Notes: generated from the letters alone by a model not told the origin. Counted from the stretch's first letter, positions 1 to 10,283 are shown. The stretch is DNA of 64,000 nt from CALFXN01 sp937957815 (GCA_036788195.1 DAIQNX010000003.1:1-64000), one strand, 5' to 3'. Numbers and translations are program-made.

Positions 1-64
1 CGTCGCTCCGCTCCGGCCCTTTTCGTATGCGGCGGACGCTTTCCGTGTCGTCCTCAATAATCAT
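1..64 (-). CDS. Partial unidentified gene, N-terminal end only
   Basis: An open frame with no stop runs from an ATG at 64 off the left edge of the window. It begins MIIEDDTESVRRI. A GAGAGG element lies a few bases upstream of the ATG, so the start looks real. It is divergent from clpB, with only about 85 bases between the two starts, so the two may share control. About twenty residues are visible, too few to assign a family. Confidence 0.4.
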   Translation of the reverse strand, partial: MIIEDDTESVRRIRKGPERSD

Positions 65-82
65 GCGCCTCTCTCCACAATA

Positions 83-108
83 TATTGACAAATACTGACC
101 TTAGTTGT
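83..108. promoter_or_regulatory. Candidate heat-shock operator (CtsR-like) upstream of clpB
   Basis: The plus strand reads TATTGA, seven bases, then TGACCTTAGTTGT. The same two blocks with the same spacing occur upstream of hsp20 at 17190-17215. On the minus strand this gives two GTCA-containing half-sites about ten bases apart, which resembles the RGTCAAA-N3-RGTCAAA direct repeat bound by CtsR. It overlaps the clpB -35 and -10 boxes, as expected for a repressor site. The identity of the regulator is inferred. Confidence 0.6.
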
Positions 109-113
109 ATATA
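85..113 (+). promoter_or_regulatory. clpB promoter (sigma-70 type)
   Basis: TTGACA at 85-90, a 17-base spacer and TATATA at 108-113. Transcription would start near 120, some 30 bases before the clpB start codon. Confidence 0.75.
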
Positions 114-149
114 GACTATGGTGAAACTGTGTCAAATGGGGGGATGACG

Positions 150-2774
<2,625 letters not shown>

Positions 2775-2810
2775 CGCCGTCAGAACGCGTCCGGTCGAGA
2801 GCGAAAAAAA

Positions 2811-2847
2811 ACAGCGGCCTGAAGGGAGCATCCCTTCAGGCCGCTGT
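2811..2847 (-). terminator. Intrinsic terminator between convergent clpB and hydratase-like gene
   Basis: A perfect 17-bp stem (2811-2827 with 2831-2847) around a GCA loop. The run of A just before it on the plus strand becomes a run of seven or more U on the minus strand. It therefore mainly ends the minus-strand gene at 2859-3692 and may also stop clpB transcripts. Confidence 0.85.
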
Positions 2848-2858
2848 CATACCCGCCG

Positions 2859-3692
2859 TCAGCGGATCTCGAACATGACCTTCCCGAGCGTGCCGAAGTC
2901 GGCGACGTATTTCCCGGGTTTGCCCGGAATCATGTTTCCGAGCGCTCCGGTCATGAAAATGTCGCCCGCCTCGATCTTCCAGCCGCTTTCGATCGAGCGG
3001 TTCACGAGCCAGAGAAGCGCCTTCCACTGATCTCCGAGGGCATCGGGCGCCTTTCCGGCGTTGATCTTCTCGCCGTCGCGCGTCAGGACGACGGCGAAGG
3101 AGTTGGGATCGACCCTGTGCCCCATGCGCGTCTTCGGCCCCGCGATGAAGCTCACGGCTGAAACGTTGGCGGCGATAAGGTCCACGCCGCGGAAACCCTG
3201 CATCGTCTTGAAGTTCATATCGGGAAGCTCGATCGACGGCATCACCGAAGAGAACGAGCGTTTCAGCTCGGCGACGGACTTTACGGGCTTCGTGATCGTG
3301 CGGCCCGCCTGGAAGGCGAGTTCCGTTTCGACCATGAGCGCGGCGTATCCCTTCGAAAAGATCACGGGGGAGCCGGTCATCTTTCCGGAACCGTAGAGGA
3401 CGCCTGCAACGGGACCGGAAACGCCGAATTTTTTCTGGCCGGCTGCGGTCGTGAGTCCGGCCTTGAATCCCGCGACGGAATCGCCCTTGAGCCGCTGCGT
3501 CACATAGTCCCTCTGGACCGCATATGCTCCGGTCTCATCCAGTTTCGGATCGATCGCCGAAACGAGAGGAAGGAGTTTTCCCTGCTTATGTGCGTCCACA
3601 AGGGCATTAGCGAGGTCCGCAGTTCCGCAGAAGGCCGTCGTTGCGATCAGAACGAAGAGTACGGAAATCACAGGTATCCACTTGCGTCTCAT
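2859..3692 (-). CDS. Exported fumarylacetoacetate hydrolase / 2-keto-4-pentenoate hydratase family protein
   Basis: 277 residues. Residues about 30-277 resemble the MhpD hydratase branch of the FAH superfamily, with ETELAF, a GVDLIAANVSA segment and a C-terminal GDIFMTGALG segment. Those enzymes hydrate 2-oxo-pentenoates or cleave beta-diketo acids using a divalent metal. Unusually, the protein starts with a typical signal peptide (MRRK, then a hydrophobic stretch ending near TTAFCGTA), which implies export. I chose ATG 3692 over the upstream GTG because a GGAGGT element is spaced about seven bases from it. It is a single-gene unit with its own promoter and terminator. The substrate is unknown. 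Confidence 0.75.
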   Translation of the reverse strand: MRRKWIPVISVLFVLIATTAFCGTADLANALVDAHKQGKLLPLVSAIDPKLDETGAYAVQRDYVTQRLKGDSVAGFKAGLTTAAGQKKFGVSGPVAGVLYGSGKMTGSPVIFSKGYAALMVETELAFQAGRTITKPVKSVAELKRSFSSVMPSIELPDMNFKTMQGFRGVDLIAANVSAVSFIAGPKTRMGHRVDPNSFAVVLTRDGEKINAGKAPDALGDQWKALLWLVNRSIESGWKIEAGDIFMTGALGNMIPGKPGKYVADFGTLGKVMFEIR

Positions 3693-3737
3693 GCCGTCCA
3701 CCTCCAGAATGTGGTGCGTAGGGTCTCTACCCGGAAA

Positions 3738-3766
3738 TTTATACTCCCTTGCGGCCGGTATCTCAA
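3738..3766 (-). promoter_or_regulatory. Promoter of the exported hydratase-like gene
   Basis: On the minus strand, TTGAGA (3761-3766) and TATAAA (3738-3743) are separated by 17 bases, about 45 bases before the start codon. Confidence 0.55.
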
Positions 3767-3772
3767 GGGAGT
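3743..3772. repeat. Inverted repeat over the 3.7-kb promoter
   Basis: Nine-base arms ACTCCCTTG (3743-3751) and CAAGGGAGT (3764-3772) with a 12-base spacer. It lies between the -10 and -35 boxes of the minus-strand promoter and about 35 bases upstream of the divergent cupin gene. It could be an operator; no regulator gene is adjacent. Confidence 0.35.
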
Positions 3773-3805
3773 GCCCGAAAACCAGTGAAAGGAGCGTCGC
3801 TTCTC

Positions 3806-4153
3806 ATGTGCCTGGAACCGATCAACCTGTTTGCGCTGCCGCGCCCCCTTCCGCCAAGGGACGCGGAGGAACGGCTCGATGTCCTGCTCCGGACCGGGAG
3901 CGTCCGGGTCGAGCGGATCGTGTCGACCGGCCAGTCGTCGCCGCCGGGATTCTGGTACGACCAGGACGAGGACGAGTGGGTCGCGCTTCTCGACGGAGAG
4001 GCGGAGCTTTCCTTCGGCGACGGAACGGGAGTGTCGCTTCGTCGCGGGGATTCGATCTTTCTTCCGGCGCGTTGTCGTCACCGGATCGAGTGGACGAGCG
4101 AAGAGCCACCCTGCGTATGGCTGGCGGTTTTCGCGAAAAATTCGTCGCAATGA
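3806..4153 (+). CDS. Small cupin-domain protein
   Basis: 115 residues forming a single cupin beta-barrel. The first motif is degenerate around FWYDQDEDEWVALLDGEAEL and the second runs GDSIFLPARCRHRIEWTS. The likely metal ligands are acidic residues and the histidines near residues 90-92. Single-domain cupins include sugar isomerases, dioxygenases and small sensors, so no reaction can be assigned. The ATG at 3806 follows AAAGGAG at a slightly long spacing of 11 bases. It is divergent from the exported hydratase gene and lies 90 bases before an MFS gene on the same strand. Confidence 0.7.
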   Translation: MCLEPINLFALPRPLPPRDAEERLDVLLRTGSVRVERIVSTGQSSPPGFWYDQDEDEWVALLDGEAELSFGDGTGVSLRRGDSIFLPARCRHRIEWTSEEPPCVWLAVFAKNSSQ

Positions 4154-4213
4154 GGTATGAATACTGTATAATTCCAAACTTCTGTGATATGTTGCCGCGG
4201 ATGGTGCGATAAT

Positions 4214-4225
4214 ACGAATATTCGT
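4214..4225. repeat. 12-bp palindrome upstream of the MFS gene
   Basis: ACGAATATTCGT is perfectly symmetrical and sits about 18 bases before the MFS start codon, just ahead of its ribosome-binding site. It could be an operator half-turn or chance. Confidence 0.25.
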
Positions 4226-4243
4226 TTCTCTGGAGGTTGTTTC

Positions 4244-5431
4244 ATGCCGAACCGCTCGATCCGTATCCGGAGCTCGGGTTTCAAGCTCTCTCTCCTGTCC
4301 GTTGCGCACTTTTTCAACGACCTGTACGCGTCATTTCTGCCGACCTTCGTCCCGGGAATCATCGGACGCCTCGGACTCAGCATGGCGCAGGCCGGACTTC
4401 TCAATACCGTCGTGGGGACGGTCCACCTGTTCTGTCAGCCCGTCATGGGGTACCTTTCCGACCGGACGACCCGAAGCTGGCTCATCACGATCGGCCCGAT
4501 CCTGACGTGCCTCGGGGCGACGCTTTTGCCGAATTCTCCATCCTACGGGTTCGCTCTCCTGTTCGCCGCTCTCTGGGGACTCGGGAGCGCGTCGTTCCAC
4601 CCCCAGGGAAACGGCAGCGTCGGTCACGTCGTTTCGAGAGAGCGCCTGACATCCTCGCTCGCGATCTTCAGCGTCGCGGGAAACGTCGGTGTCACGCTGA
4701 GCCCGCTCTTCGCCGTGGCGATGGCGAAGAGTCTCGGACTTCCGGCGCTTCCTTTCGTAGCGACGATTCCCGTTCTGATTCTCGCCTGCTGCATCTTCCG
4801 CTACATGCCCAGGTTCAGCGACGATCCCCCGTCCGCGCCTGCCGCACGGCAGGGGATCCTCGGCGCGCTGACATCGGTCTTCGCGACGATCTTTCCGATC
4901 TGGGCGGTTTCCGTGGCCCGCGACGCGACGAGCCAGGGCGTCAGGTTTTTCCTTCCCATCCAGATTTCGGCGAACGGAGGGGATATCACTGCCGTCGGAT
5001 CGATTCTCTTCCTGATGATGCTCGCGAGCACGATAGCGATGGTGATCGGCGGGAAGCTTGCCGACCGCTTGGGGAAGCGATGGACGCTGACGCTGCTGCT
5101 CGCCGTATCGTCGGTCGCGCTCTTTCCGGCGCTCATGACGAAAGGGGCGATCTCGATCGCGCTCTATCTCGTCGGCGTCTCCGCCGCGAACGCGACCCTT
5201 CCCGTGACGGCGGCCCTCGCGCAGGAAATGGCGCCGCAATCCCGGAGCATGGCGAGTTCGATCGTCATGGGGCTCTCGTGGGGCATCGCGAACCTGTTGA
5301 CCGGGCCGCTCGGTTTTGTGGCCGACCATTTCGGGATCCAGGCGACGATGACCATCGTCGCGTCTCTCCCCTTGTGCGCGCTTCCCTTCATGGTATTCTT
5401 TTCAAGGAAAGGGCGGACTTCGGCGGACTGA
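4244..5431 (+). CDS. Major facilitator superfamily transporter
   Basis: 395 residues with about twelve hydrophobic segments. The loop after the second helix carries the MFS signature as GYLSDRTTRSW, and a related GGKLADRLGKRW lies between the halves. The arrangement (HFFNDLYASFLPTFVP at the start, SASFHPQGNGSVGHV in the first half) resembles the Fsr/fosmidomycin-resistance subgroup. A drug or metabolite exporter is therefore plausible, but the substrate cannot be read from sequence. The start at 4244 is set by GGAGG at 4232-4236. No linked biosynthetic genes define a substrate. Confidence 0.85.
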   Translation: MPNRSIRIRSSGFKLSLLSVAHFFNDLYASFLPTFVPGIIGRLGLSMAQAGLLNTVVGTVHLFCQPVMGYLSDRTTRSWLITIGPILTCLGATLLPNSPSYGFALLFAALWGLGSASFHPQGNGSVGHVVSRERLTSSLAIFSVAGNVGVTLSPLFAVAMAKSLGLPALPFVATIPVLILACCIFRYMPRFSDDPPSAPAARQGILGALTSVFATIFPIWAVSVARDATSQGVRFFLPIQISANGGDITAVGSILFLMMLASTIAMVIGGKLADRLGKRWTLTLLLAVSSVALFPALMTKGAISIALYLVGVSAANATLPVTAALAQEMAPQSRSMASSIVMGLSWGIANLLTGPLGFVADHFGIQATMTIVASLPLCALPFMVFFSRKGRTSAD

Positions 5432-5508
5432 GGGACCCCACCGGAACGCAGGAGGGTGCGGAAGAAAAATCCGCGTGGAAGCCGCTTCGTTCGGGGAGGT
5501 GTCGGAAG

Positions 5509-6021
5509 GTGGCGTGCATTGTTCGGTACGTGCTCATGGGTGCGTTGCTGGCGGTTTTTTCCGTTTTGCCTGCGTCTTCGGAAACGTCTTTCGAGAAGGT
5601 CGCGCGGTTTATGGAACGGACGATCGAGCGATACGGCAACATGGAAGCGTCCCTGACGGAGGCGCTCGGAGCTCCGTCAGAGCGGAGCGTTACGAAGCAC
5701 ACGAGTCCGCACGACCCGAACTACACGTATGAACTCGTGTCGATGGACTTCGGGCCGAAGGGAGCGCAGGCGGTGGTGTACCGTGATTCCGACAAGGAGC
5801 TCCTCGTCAATCTCGTCGCGACGACGCCGAAGCTCGTCTTCGGAAAGAACGTGCGTGTCGGGTCGCCGAAGAGCGCCGTCATCCGGGAACTCGGCGCTCC
5901 CGCCGAAGAGCGGGACAACGAAATGCGCTACGAGGACGAATCGGGGTATGTGGACATCGTGTTCCGGCTCGACCTCGGCGGAACGGTTCGCCGCATGAGT
6001 TTTTCCGTCTGGATGGACTGA
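5509..6021 (+). CDS. Exported protein of unknown function, 170 residues
   Basis: The GTG start at 5509 follows GGAGG at 5495-5499 with nine bases between. An in-frame ATG at 5536 is an alternative. Residues 1-25 form a signal peptide ending near PASSETS. The mature part contains two similar stretches, EALGAPSERSV and RELGAPAEERD, each followed by beta-rich sequence (YELVSMDF; MRYEDESGYVDIVF). This suggests an internal duplication of a small lipoprotein-SmpA/OmlA-like fold. The gene lies 77 bases after the MFS gene and converges on kamA. No function is assigned. Confidence 0.7.
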   Translation: MACIVRYVLMGALLAVFSVLPASSETSFEKVARFMERTIERYGNMEASLTEALGAPSERSVTKHTSPHDPNYTYELVSMDFGPKGAQAVVYRDSDKELLVNLVATTPKLVFGKNVRVGSPKSAVIRELGAPAEERDNEMRYEDESGYVDIVFRLDLGGTVRRMSFSVWMD

Positions 6022-6031
6022 ACCGGAGCAT

Positions 6032-6063
6032 GGCGAAGGGGGCCGGTACCAGCCCCCTTCGCC
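6032..6063. terminator. Stem-loop between convergent genes
   Basis: Twelve-base perfect arms GGCGAAGGGGGC (6032-6043) and GCCCCCTTCGCC (6052-6063) lie between the 170-residue protein gene and the kamA stop codon. Neither strand has a T-run after it, so termination would be weak or factor-assisted. Confidence 0.5.
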
Positions 6064-6064
6064 G

Positions 6065-7363
6065 CTATTCGCCTCTCGCGGCGCGCCTTCTGGCGTTCCG
6101 GGCAAGCCCCTCGGGTTCGAGGGCGATCCGGCTGCCGTCGAGGAGCGACTGGATGCCGCCCGACGAAAACCCCTTCTGCCGTTCGCACAGTTCCCTGCAG
6201 TTTCCCGGACACCGGCTCTGGTTGTCGTCCGGCTCCGTGTAGACCGTAAGGACCCCCTCGTAGTTTCTCAGGATCGTCTTCCGGTCGGACCTCGAGACGA
6301 CGTAGTTCGGCATGACGGGGATCTTGCCGCCCCCCCCGGGGGCGTCGACGACGAATGTCGGGACTGCGAGCCCGGACGTGTGACCGCGCAGGAACTCCAT
6401 GATCTCGATTCCCTTGCCGATGGATGTCCGGAAGTGTTCGATGCCGCGCGAGAGATCGCACTGGTAGATGTAGTAGGGGCGGACGCGGATCTTCAGGAGT
6501 TTCTGGTTAAGTTCCCGGAAGATGTACGGACAGTCGTTGATTCCCCTGAGGAGGACCGACTGGTTCCCGAGGGGGATTCCCGCGTCTGCGAGGCGGATGC
6601 ACGCCTGCGACGACTCCGGCGTGATTTCGCGGGGATGGTTGAACTGGACGTTGATCCAGAGCGGGTGGAAGCGCCGGAGCATGCCGCAGAGGGAGTCGGT
6701 GATCCGCATGGGCAGGACGACCGGGACGCGCGTTCCGATCCGGATGATCTCGACGTGGGGAATGGCGCGGATTTCGCCGAGGATCCATTCGAGCGTCTCG
6801 TCGGAGAGCGTGAGCGGATCCCCTCCCGTGACGAGAACGTCGCGGATCTCCGGAGTCCTGCGGACGTACGCGATGCACGCCTCGATCTCCTCCCGGGAAC
6901 GGGCATGGTCCGATTGCCCGGCGAAACGCCTTCGCGTGCAGTGGCGGCAGTACATCGAGCACTGGTCCGTGACCAGGAGGATGCACCGGTCCGGGTAACG
7001 ATGCGTCAGACCCGGGACCGGAGAGTCGACGTCCTCGTGGAGCGGGTCGAGGAGATCCGTCGACGCGATCAGAGTCTCCTTGAGCGTGGGCACCGCCTGG
7101 CGCCGGATCGGACAGTTGGGATCCCCGTGGTCGATCAGGCTCGCGTAGTAGGGCGTGATCGCCATCCGGAGCGTCGCGAGGCTCTTTTTGACGATCGCGG
7201 CCTCGTTCCGGGACATCGTGAGTATCCGCGACAGGTCGTCGGCTGTCGTGATGCGGTGTTCCATCTGCCAGCGCCAGTCGTTCCAGAGCGCCGGGGCCGT
7301 CGACTCCCGACGGATGTCTCCGGACGGTTCGCTCCTTCCGACCCTCGGGCGGAGGGGGAGCAT
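6065..7363 (-). CDS. kamA: L-lysine 2,3-aminomutase (radical SAM)
   Basis: 432 residues. Interconverts L-lysine and L-beta-lysine using a [4Fe-4S] cluster, S-adenosylmethionine and PLP. The cluster motif CSMYCRHC places cysteines at 135, 139 and 142. The two aspartates known in the clostridial enzyme to hold the substrate side-chain amine are both present (QCDLS, Asp303; VVDAPGG, Asp340). Glutamate 2,3-aminomutases lack this pair, which supports a lysine substrate. The HxHPREITPES and RVRPYYIYQ segments match the family. ATG 7363 lies 7 bases after the GNAT stop codon. It is the last gene of a four-gene operon with two ATP-grasp ligases, so beta-lysine may be used for ligation and acetylation rather than only in lysine fermentation. 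Confidence 0.93.
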   Translation of the reverse strand: MLPLRPRVGRSEPSGDIRRESTAPALWNDWRWQMEHRITTADDLSRILTMSRNEAAIVKKSLATLRMAITPYYASLIDHGDPNCPIRRQAVPTLKETLIASTDLLDPLHEDVDSPVPGLTHRYPDRCILLVTDQCSMYCRHCTRRRFAGQSDHARSREEIEACIAYVRRTPEIRDVLVTGGDPLTLSDETLEWILGEIRAIPHVEIIRIGTRVPVVLPMRITDSLCGMLRRFHPLWINVQFNHPREITPESSQACIRLADAGIPLGNQSVLLRGINDCPYIFRELNQKLLKIRVRPYYIYQCDLSRGIEHFRTSIGKGIEIMEFLRGHTSGLAVPTFVVDAPGGGGKIPVMPNYVVSRSDRKTILRNYEGVLTVYTEPDDNQSRCPGNCRELCERQKGFSSGGIQSLLDGSRIALEPEGLARNARRRAARGE

Positions 7364-7370
7364 GGCGTTC

Positions 7371-7841
7371 CTAGTCGATGTGGCGTCGGATTTCCTTGCA
7401 ATAGAGGACAAGATCGTCACCCTCCGAATAGAAGTTGGGAATGCGTCCGCACTCCCTGTAAGCCGCGCGTTCGTAGAAATGTCTCTGTCCGTCGTAGTCG
7501 GATCGCCCCGCCGTTTCCACGCGGATTACCGCTCTTTCCGCCCCGGCGAGGAGCGCGGCGCACATCGCGTCGTCGAGTGCGAGTCCGACGCCCTTCCGCT
7601 GTTGCGACGGATCGACGACGATCCAGTAGAGATCGAAGGCGAAATCCGTCATCGGTGTCGGACCGTAGATCAGAAATCCCCCCGCGATTCCGCACTCTTC
7701 AGCGTCGAGAAGCGTGTAGTCGCGGCCCGGGGCTTCGGCACACGCGCGCAGGACTTCGTCGAGTACTGCGATTTCGTCTTCGGAAAAGGCATTGGTCCGA
7801 CGGGCCATGGCGAGATACCGCCCGAAGTCTTCAGGCGACAC
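7371..7841 (-). CDS. GNAT-family N-acetyltransferase
   Basis: 156 residues with the GNAT core: LYWIVVDPSQQRKGVGLALDD contains the acetyl-CoA pyrophosphate loop (QRKGVG), followed by a C-terminal HFYERAAYRECGRIPNFY segment. Such enzymes acetylate amines. It overlaps the end of the upstream ATP-grasp gene by 11 bases and is followed 7 bases later by kamA, so the three are co-translated. It could acetylate beta-lysine or a peptide containing it. It is much shorter than AblB, the known beta-lysine acetyltransferase (about 270 residues), and shows no clear extra domain, so the substrate is inference. Confidence 0.8.
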   Translation of the reverse strand: MSPEDFGRYLAMARRTNAFSEDEIAVLDEVLRACAEAPGRDYTLLDAEECGIAGGFLIYGPTPMTDFAFDLYWIVVDPSQQRKGVGLALDDAMCAALLAGAERAVIRVETAGRSDYDGQRHFYERAAYRECGRIPNFYSEGDDLVLYCKEIRRHID

Positions 7842-8946
7842 GGCGTTTCACCGCCTTTCCCTTCAGGATCCTTCCGGCCGGATTTCCGTTCGCGAGCGCC
7901 GCGTCGACGATGCGGCCGATCAGCGCGTCGTACGGAATGGCGTTGCGGGAGGCCTGACGCGCCATTCCGGCGTCTTTCGAGATATCGGGGTTCGGGTTCA
8001 CGTCGATGACGCAGACATCCCCGTCGCCGGACCTTTCGCGGAGATCGACCCTGTAGTAACCCCGGCAGCCGAGGGCCGTTCCCGCACGTTCCGCGAGATC
8101 CCGCACGCGACGTACGACGTCGGGCGCGAGAAGATCTGCGGATTCGGGAATGATCGCATATTCGGGCGACGCCGGATCCCACTTTGAGGAGTAGTTGAGG
8201 TAGGGGGGTACATCCCGGTATCGCGCGTAGTCGATGACGGAAATTCCGAGCGGCTCACGGTCGCCCTCGAGGAATGCGGCCGAGAATTCGCGACCTCCGA
8301 GGAACTCTTCGACGAGGAGTCCTTCCGGGTATCGGGCCAACCCTTCGACGACGATGCGGGGAAGGTCGCCGGCGTCGCGCACGAGCGAAGAATCGTCGAT
8401 CCCGACGCTCCCGTCCTCGCATGCGGGCTTGACGAAGTACGGAGCGGGAAAGGGGACTTTCGTCACATCGGATGGATTGCGGACCCTGATCCCCATCGGG
8501 ACGGGAACGCCCGAAAGTTCGAGCCGCGTTCGGGCAGTTTCCTTGTCGCGGCATAGGGCGAGCGCATCCGGCCCGTTCCCCGTGTACGGAACGCCGGAAG
8601 AGTCGAGATGGCGGCAGAAGACATTTTCGAGGGAGCTGTCGTCGCCGAAGCCTTCGAAGAGATTGAAGACGACGAGCGGCGAGACGTCTCCGATGCGTCG
8701 CAGGAGAAGGGGCGCGTCAGTGAAATCGCCCTTCCTGACGTCGAAGGGAACCGCGGAAAACCCGAGGCGGGAGAGGGCGTCGAGAACGTGCATACGGCAC
8801 CGGAGAGCGTCCGAAACATCCGGACGGCTTCCGTCCTCGACCGCGACGGCGACAGGGACGACTCCCCGGGAACGGATGCGTTCCGGAGGTTCGGGAGGCT
8901 CCGAAGAGAGCGGTGCGTCTTCGGTGTGCGTCTGCATGGGGCTCAT
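7831..8946 (-). CDS. ATP-grasp ligase related to D-alanine-D-alanine ligase (second copy)
   Basis: 371 residues. N-terminal Rossmann-like part, then VVFNLFEGFGDD and GVPYTGNGPDALALCRDK as in Ddl enzymes, the ATP-grasp core (FVKPACEDGSVGI; LLVEEFLGGREFSAAF) and the Mg-binding end VIDVNPNPDIS. The family forms an acyl-phosphate from a carboxylate and joins it to an amine. It is divergent from true Ddl, whose last motif is usually EINTLPG, so a different amino acid or dipeptide substrate is likely. Its ATG overlaps the stop of the preceding ATP-grasp gene (ATGA), so the two are translationally coupled and the products may act in sequence. Confidence 0.82.
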   Translation of the reverse strand: MSPMQTHTEDAPLSSEPPEPPERIRSRGVVPVAVAVEDGSRPDVSDALRCRMHVLDALSRLGFSAVPFDVRKGDFTDAPLLLRRIGDVSPLVVFNLFEGFGDDSSLENVFCRHLDSSGVPYTGNGPDALALCRDKETARTRLELSGVPVPMGIRVRNPSDVTKVPFPAPYFVKPACEDGSVGIDDSSLVRDAGDLPRIVVEGLARYPEGLLVEEFLGGREFSAAFLEGDREPLGISVIDYARYRDVPPYLNYSSKWDPASPEYAIIPESADLLAPDVVRRVRDLAERAGTALGCRGYYRVDLRERSGDGDVCVIDVNPNPDISKDAGMARQASRNAIPYDALIGRIVDAALANGNPAGRILKGKAVKRRVA

Positions 8947-10043
8947 TCGTTCACGCTCCGTTTCTCAGCGGGTTTGAGGGGAAGGACCGATCGGGAAATG
9001 CCATTTCTCCGGAGCGCGAGGGAGAGGATCGTTTTGATGATGTCGGCGTACGTCCCGCCGCTCAGCCTGTAAAGGATCGGAAGGTCGCTGTAGGTCGGAG
9101 AGAGTCCGGGCAGGGGATTCACGTCGATGACGTGCGGATTTCCCGCCGCGTCGAGGCGGAGGTCAATCCGGGAGACATCCCGCAGTTCGAGCGCGCGGAA
9201 CGCCATAAGGGCGCACGCTTCGGCCTTTTCGCGCACTTCCGCGGGGATCATGTCCGGTCCTTCGTACCGGACGCGGTTTTTCCAGTCGCGCTTGTGTTCG
9301 AGCGAATAAAGGAACGTCCCTTCCTCTTTCGCCGTCGGCGCGATCCGCATCATGCCTCCTGCCCAAGGCTCCTCGTTGCCGAAGATGCCGACGGTGATCT
9401 CGTCCCCGGGAAGGAACTCCTCGACGATGGCGTCCTGGTCGTAGAGCGACCAGATGCGGTCGACACGCGCGCGGGCCTCGGATTCGTCTTTCACGAGGGA
9501 ATCGGGAAAGATCCCCTTCGAAGAGCCCTCGAAGCGCGGTTTGACGACCCATCGCGTCTCCTGTTCCGGAAGCGACACACGTGCGCCTTTCCTGAAGAGA
9601 AAGGCTTTCGGAACGGGAACGCTCTCTCCGGCGAGCGCTCTGTTCGTAAGGTATTTGTCGAGCGAAAGCGACATTGAAACGGAGTCGGATCCGCTGAAGG
9701 GGATTCCGAGGCTTTCGAGGATCGCCGGGACCTGTGCCTCGCGTCCTCTCGAGGTTCCCCGGCCCTCCGCGATGTTGAGGACGAAGTCCGGAGGGTTCTG
9801 TTCGATCTTCGAGAGGAAACGGTCGTCCTGCTCGAGAATTTCGGCCGCGAAACCGAGATCCCTGACCTGACGGGCGATGGCTTCGACGGTTTCAAGGGAG
9901 TCATACTCTTCGTACGAATCGGACGCTCCCCGGCGGGATGCCGTCGGCAGTTCGCGAACGTCCTCGGGCTTGAGATTGCATGCGATGGATATGGTGAAAC
10001 CGGCCGACGAGAGGTCAGCCTCCTGGCCGTACTCTTCCTTCAT
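8943..10043 (-). CDS. ATP-grasp ligase related to D-alanine-D-alanine ligase (first copy)
   Basis: 366 residues. Motifs: FTISIACNLK at the N-terminus, FVLNIAEGRGTSRGREAQVP, LGIPFSGSDSVSMSLSLDK, WVVKPRFEGSSKGIF, IVEEFLPGDEITVGIFG and the metal-binding HVIDVNPLPGLSPTYSDLP. This is the complete Ddl-like ATP-grasp fold. I chose ATG 10043 rather than the in-frame upstream starts at 10193 (GTG) and 10073. It overlaps the stop of a 44-codon leader ORF as ATGA and matches where homology to ligases begins. It heads the ligase-ligase-GNAT-KamA operon. A true peptidoglycan Ddl is unlikely because the gene is paired with a second divergent ligase and lacks mur neighbours. Confidence 0.82.
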   Translation of the reverse strand: MKEEYGQEADLSSAGFTISIACNLKPEDVRELPTASRRGASDSYEEYDSLETVEAIARQVRDLGFAAEILEQDDRFLSKIEQNPPDFVLNIAEGRGTSRGREAQVPAILESLGIPFSGSDSVSMSLSLDKYLTNRALAGESVPVPKAFLFRKGARVSLPEQETRWVVKPRFEGSSKGIFPDSLVKDESEARARVDRIWSLYDQDAIVEEFLPGDEITVGIFGNEEPWAGGMMRIAPTAKEEGTFLYSLEHKRDWKNRVRYEGPDMIPAEVREKAEACALMAFRALELRDVSRIDLRLDAAGNPHVIDVNPLPGLSPTYSDLPILYRLSGGTYADIIKTILSLALRRNGISRSVLPLKPAEKRSVNE

Positions 10044-10174
10044 CCGAGATGGATACCCCCTGATATCGCGCATCGTACCCGCTCGTGCGAGCGGGGCGTT
10101 CCGGTGTTCGTCGCGATGGTTCCGACTGTCCCCTCTGTGCCGGGATACGTTGAGAAGCGAATGCGCGTATCCAT
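10040..10174 (-). CDS. Possible 44-codon leader ORF before the ligase operon
   Basis: An ATG at 10174 is preceded by a strong GAGGAGGG site (10180-10187). It opens a frame that ends in a TGA overlapping the ATP-grasp start codon at 10043 (ATGA). The product begins MDTRIRFSTYPGTEG and has no hydrophobic segment or recognisable motif. It lies about 100 bases after the predicted transcription start. The operon genes downstream are coupled by the same kind of overlap, so this could be a small protein or a coupling leader. The alternative is an untranslated leader whose strong ribosome-binding site serves a longer ligase from an upstream in-frame start. Confidence 0.4.
   Translation of the reverse strand: MDTRIRFSTYPGTEGTVGTIATNTGTPRSHERVRCAISGGIHLG
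10078..10095 (-). repeat. Hairpin inside the leader of the ligase operon
   Basis: CCCGCTCG (10078-10085) and CGAGCGGG (10088-10095) form a perfect 8-bp stem with only two bases between, 35 bases upstream of the ATP-grasp start. It could modulate re-initiation at 10043. Confidence 0.4.
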
Positions 10175-10283
10175 CAATCCCTCCTCGGGGCACCGGTTCC
10201 GCGGACCTTGAATTTCCGGGGGATCGTCTGTCGGTTCCCGGCGGTTCCGGTGCGATGAAAGAATGAGGCCCTTTCTTTCGCGG

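Noticed and set aside
4167..4172. TATAAT between the cupin and MFS genes as a promoter
   Set aside because: No acceptable -35 box 16-18 bases upstream and no extended -10 element, so I did not list it.
4237..6021. A 594-codon open frame covering the MFS gene and the small exported protein
   Set aside because: Its first two-thirds are the out-of-frame shadow of the MFS gene, rich in Arg, Asp and Pro. Only the part from the GTG at 5509 has a ribosome site and protein-like character.
6065..7363. Reading this enzyme as glutamate 2,3-aminomutase
   Set aside because: Both lysine-side-chain aspartates (303 and 340) are present; glutamate enzymes replace them.
7371..7841. Reading the GNAT as AblB, the beta-lysine acetyltransferase
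   Set aside because: It has 156 residues against about 270 in AblB and no clear additional domain. The N-acetyl-beta-lysine assignment is not supported by sequence alone.
8943..10043. Calling the ligases cell-wall D-alanine-D-alanine ligase
   Set aside because: The metal-binding end is VIDVNP rather than the usual EINTLPG, there are two divergent copies, and no mur or fts neighbours exist.
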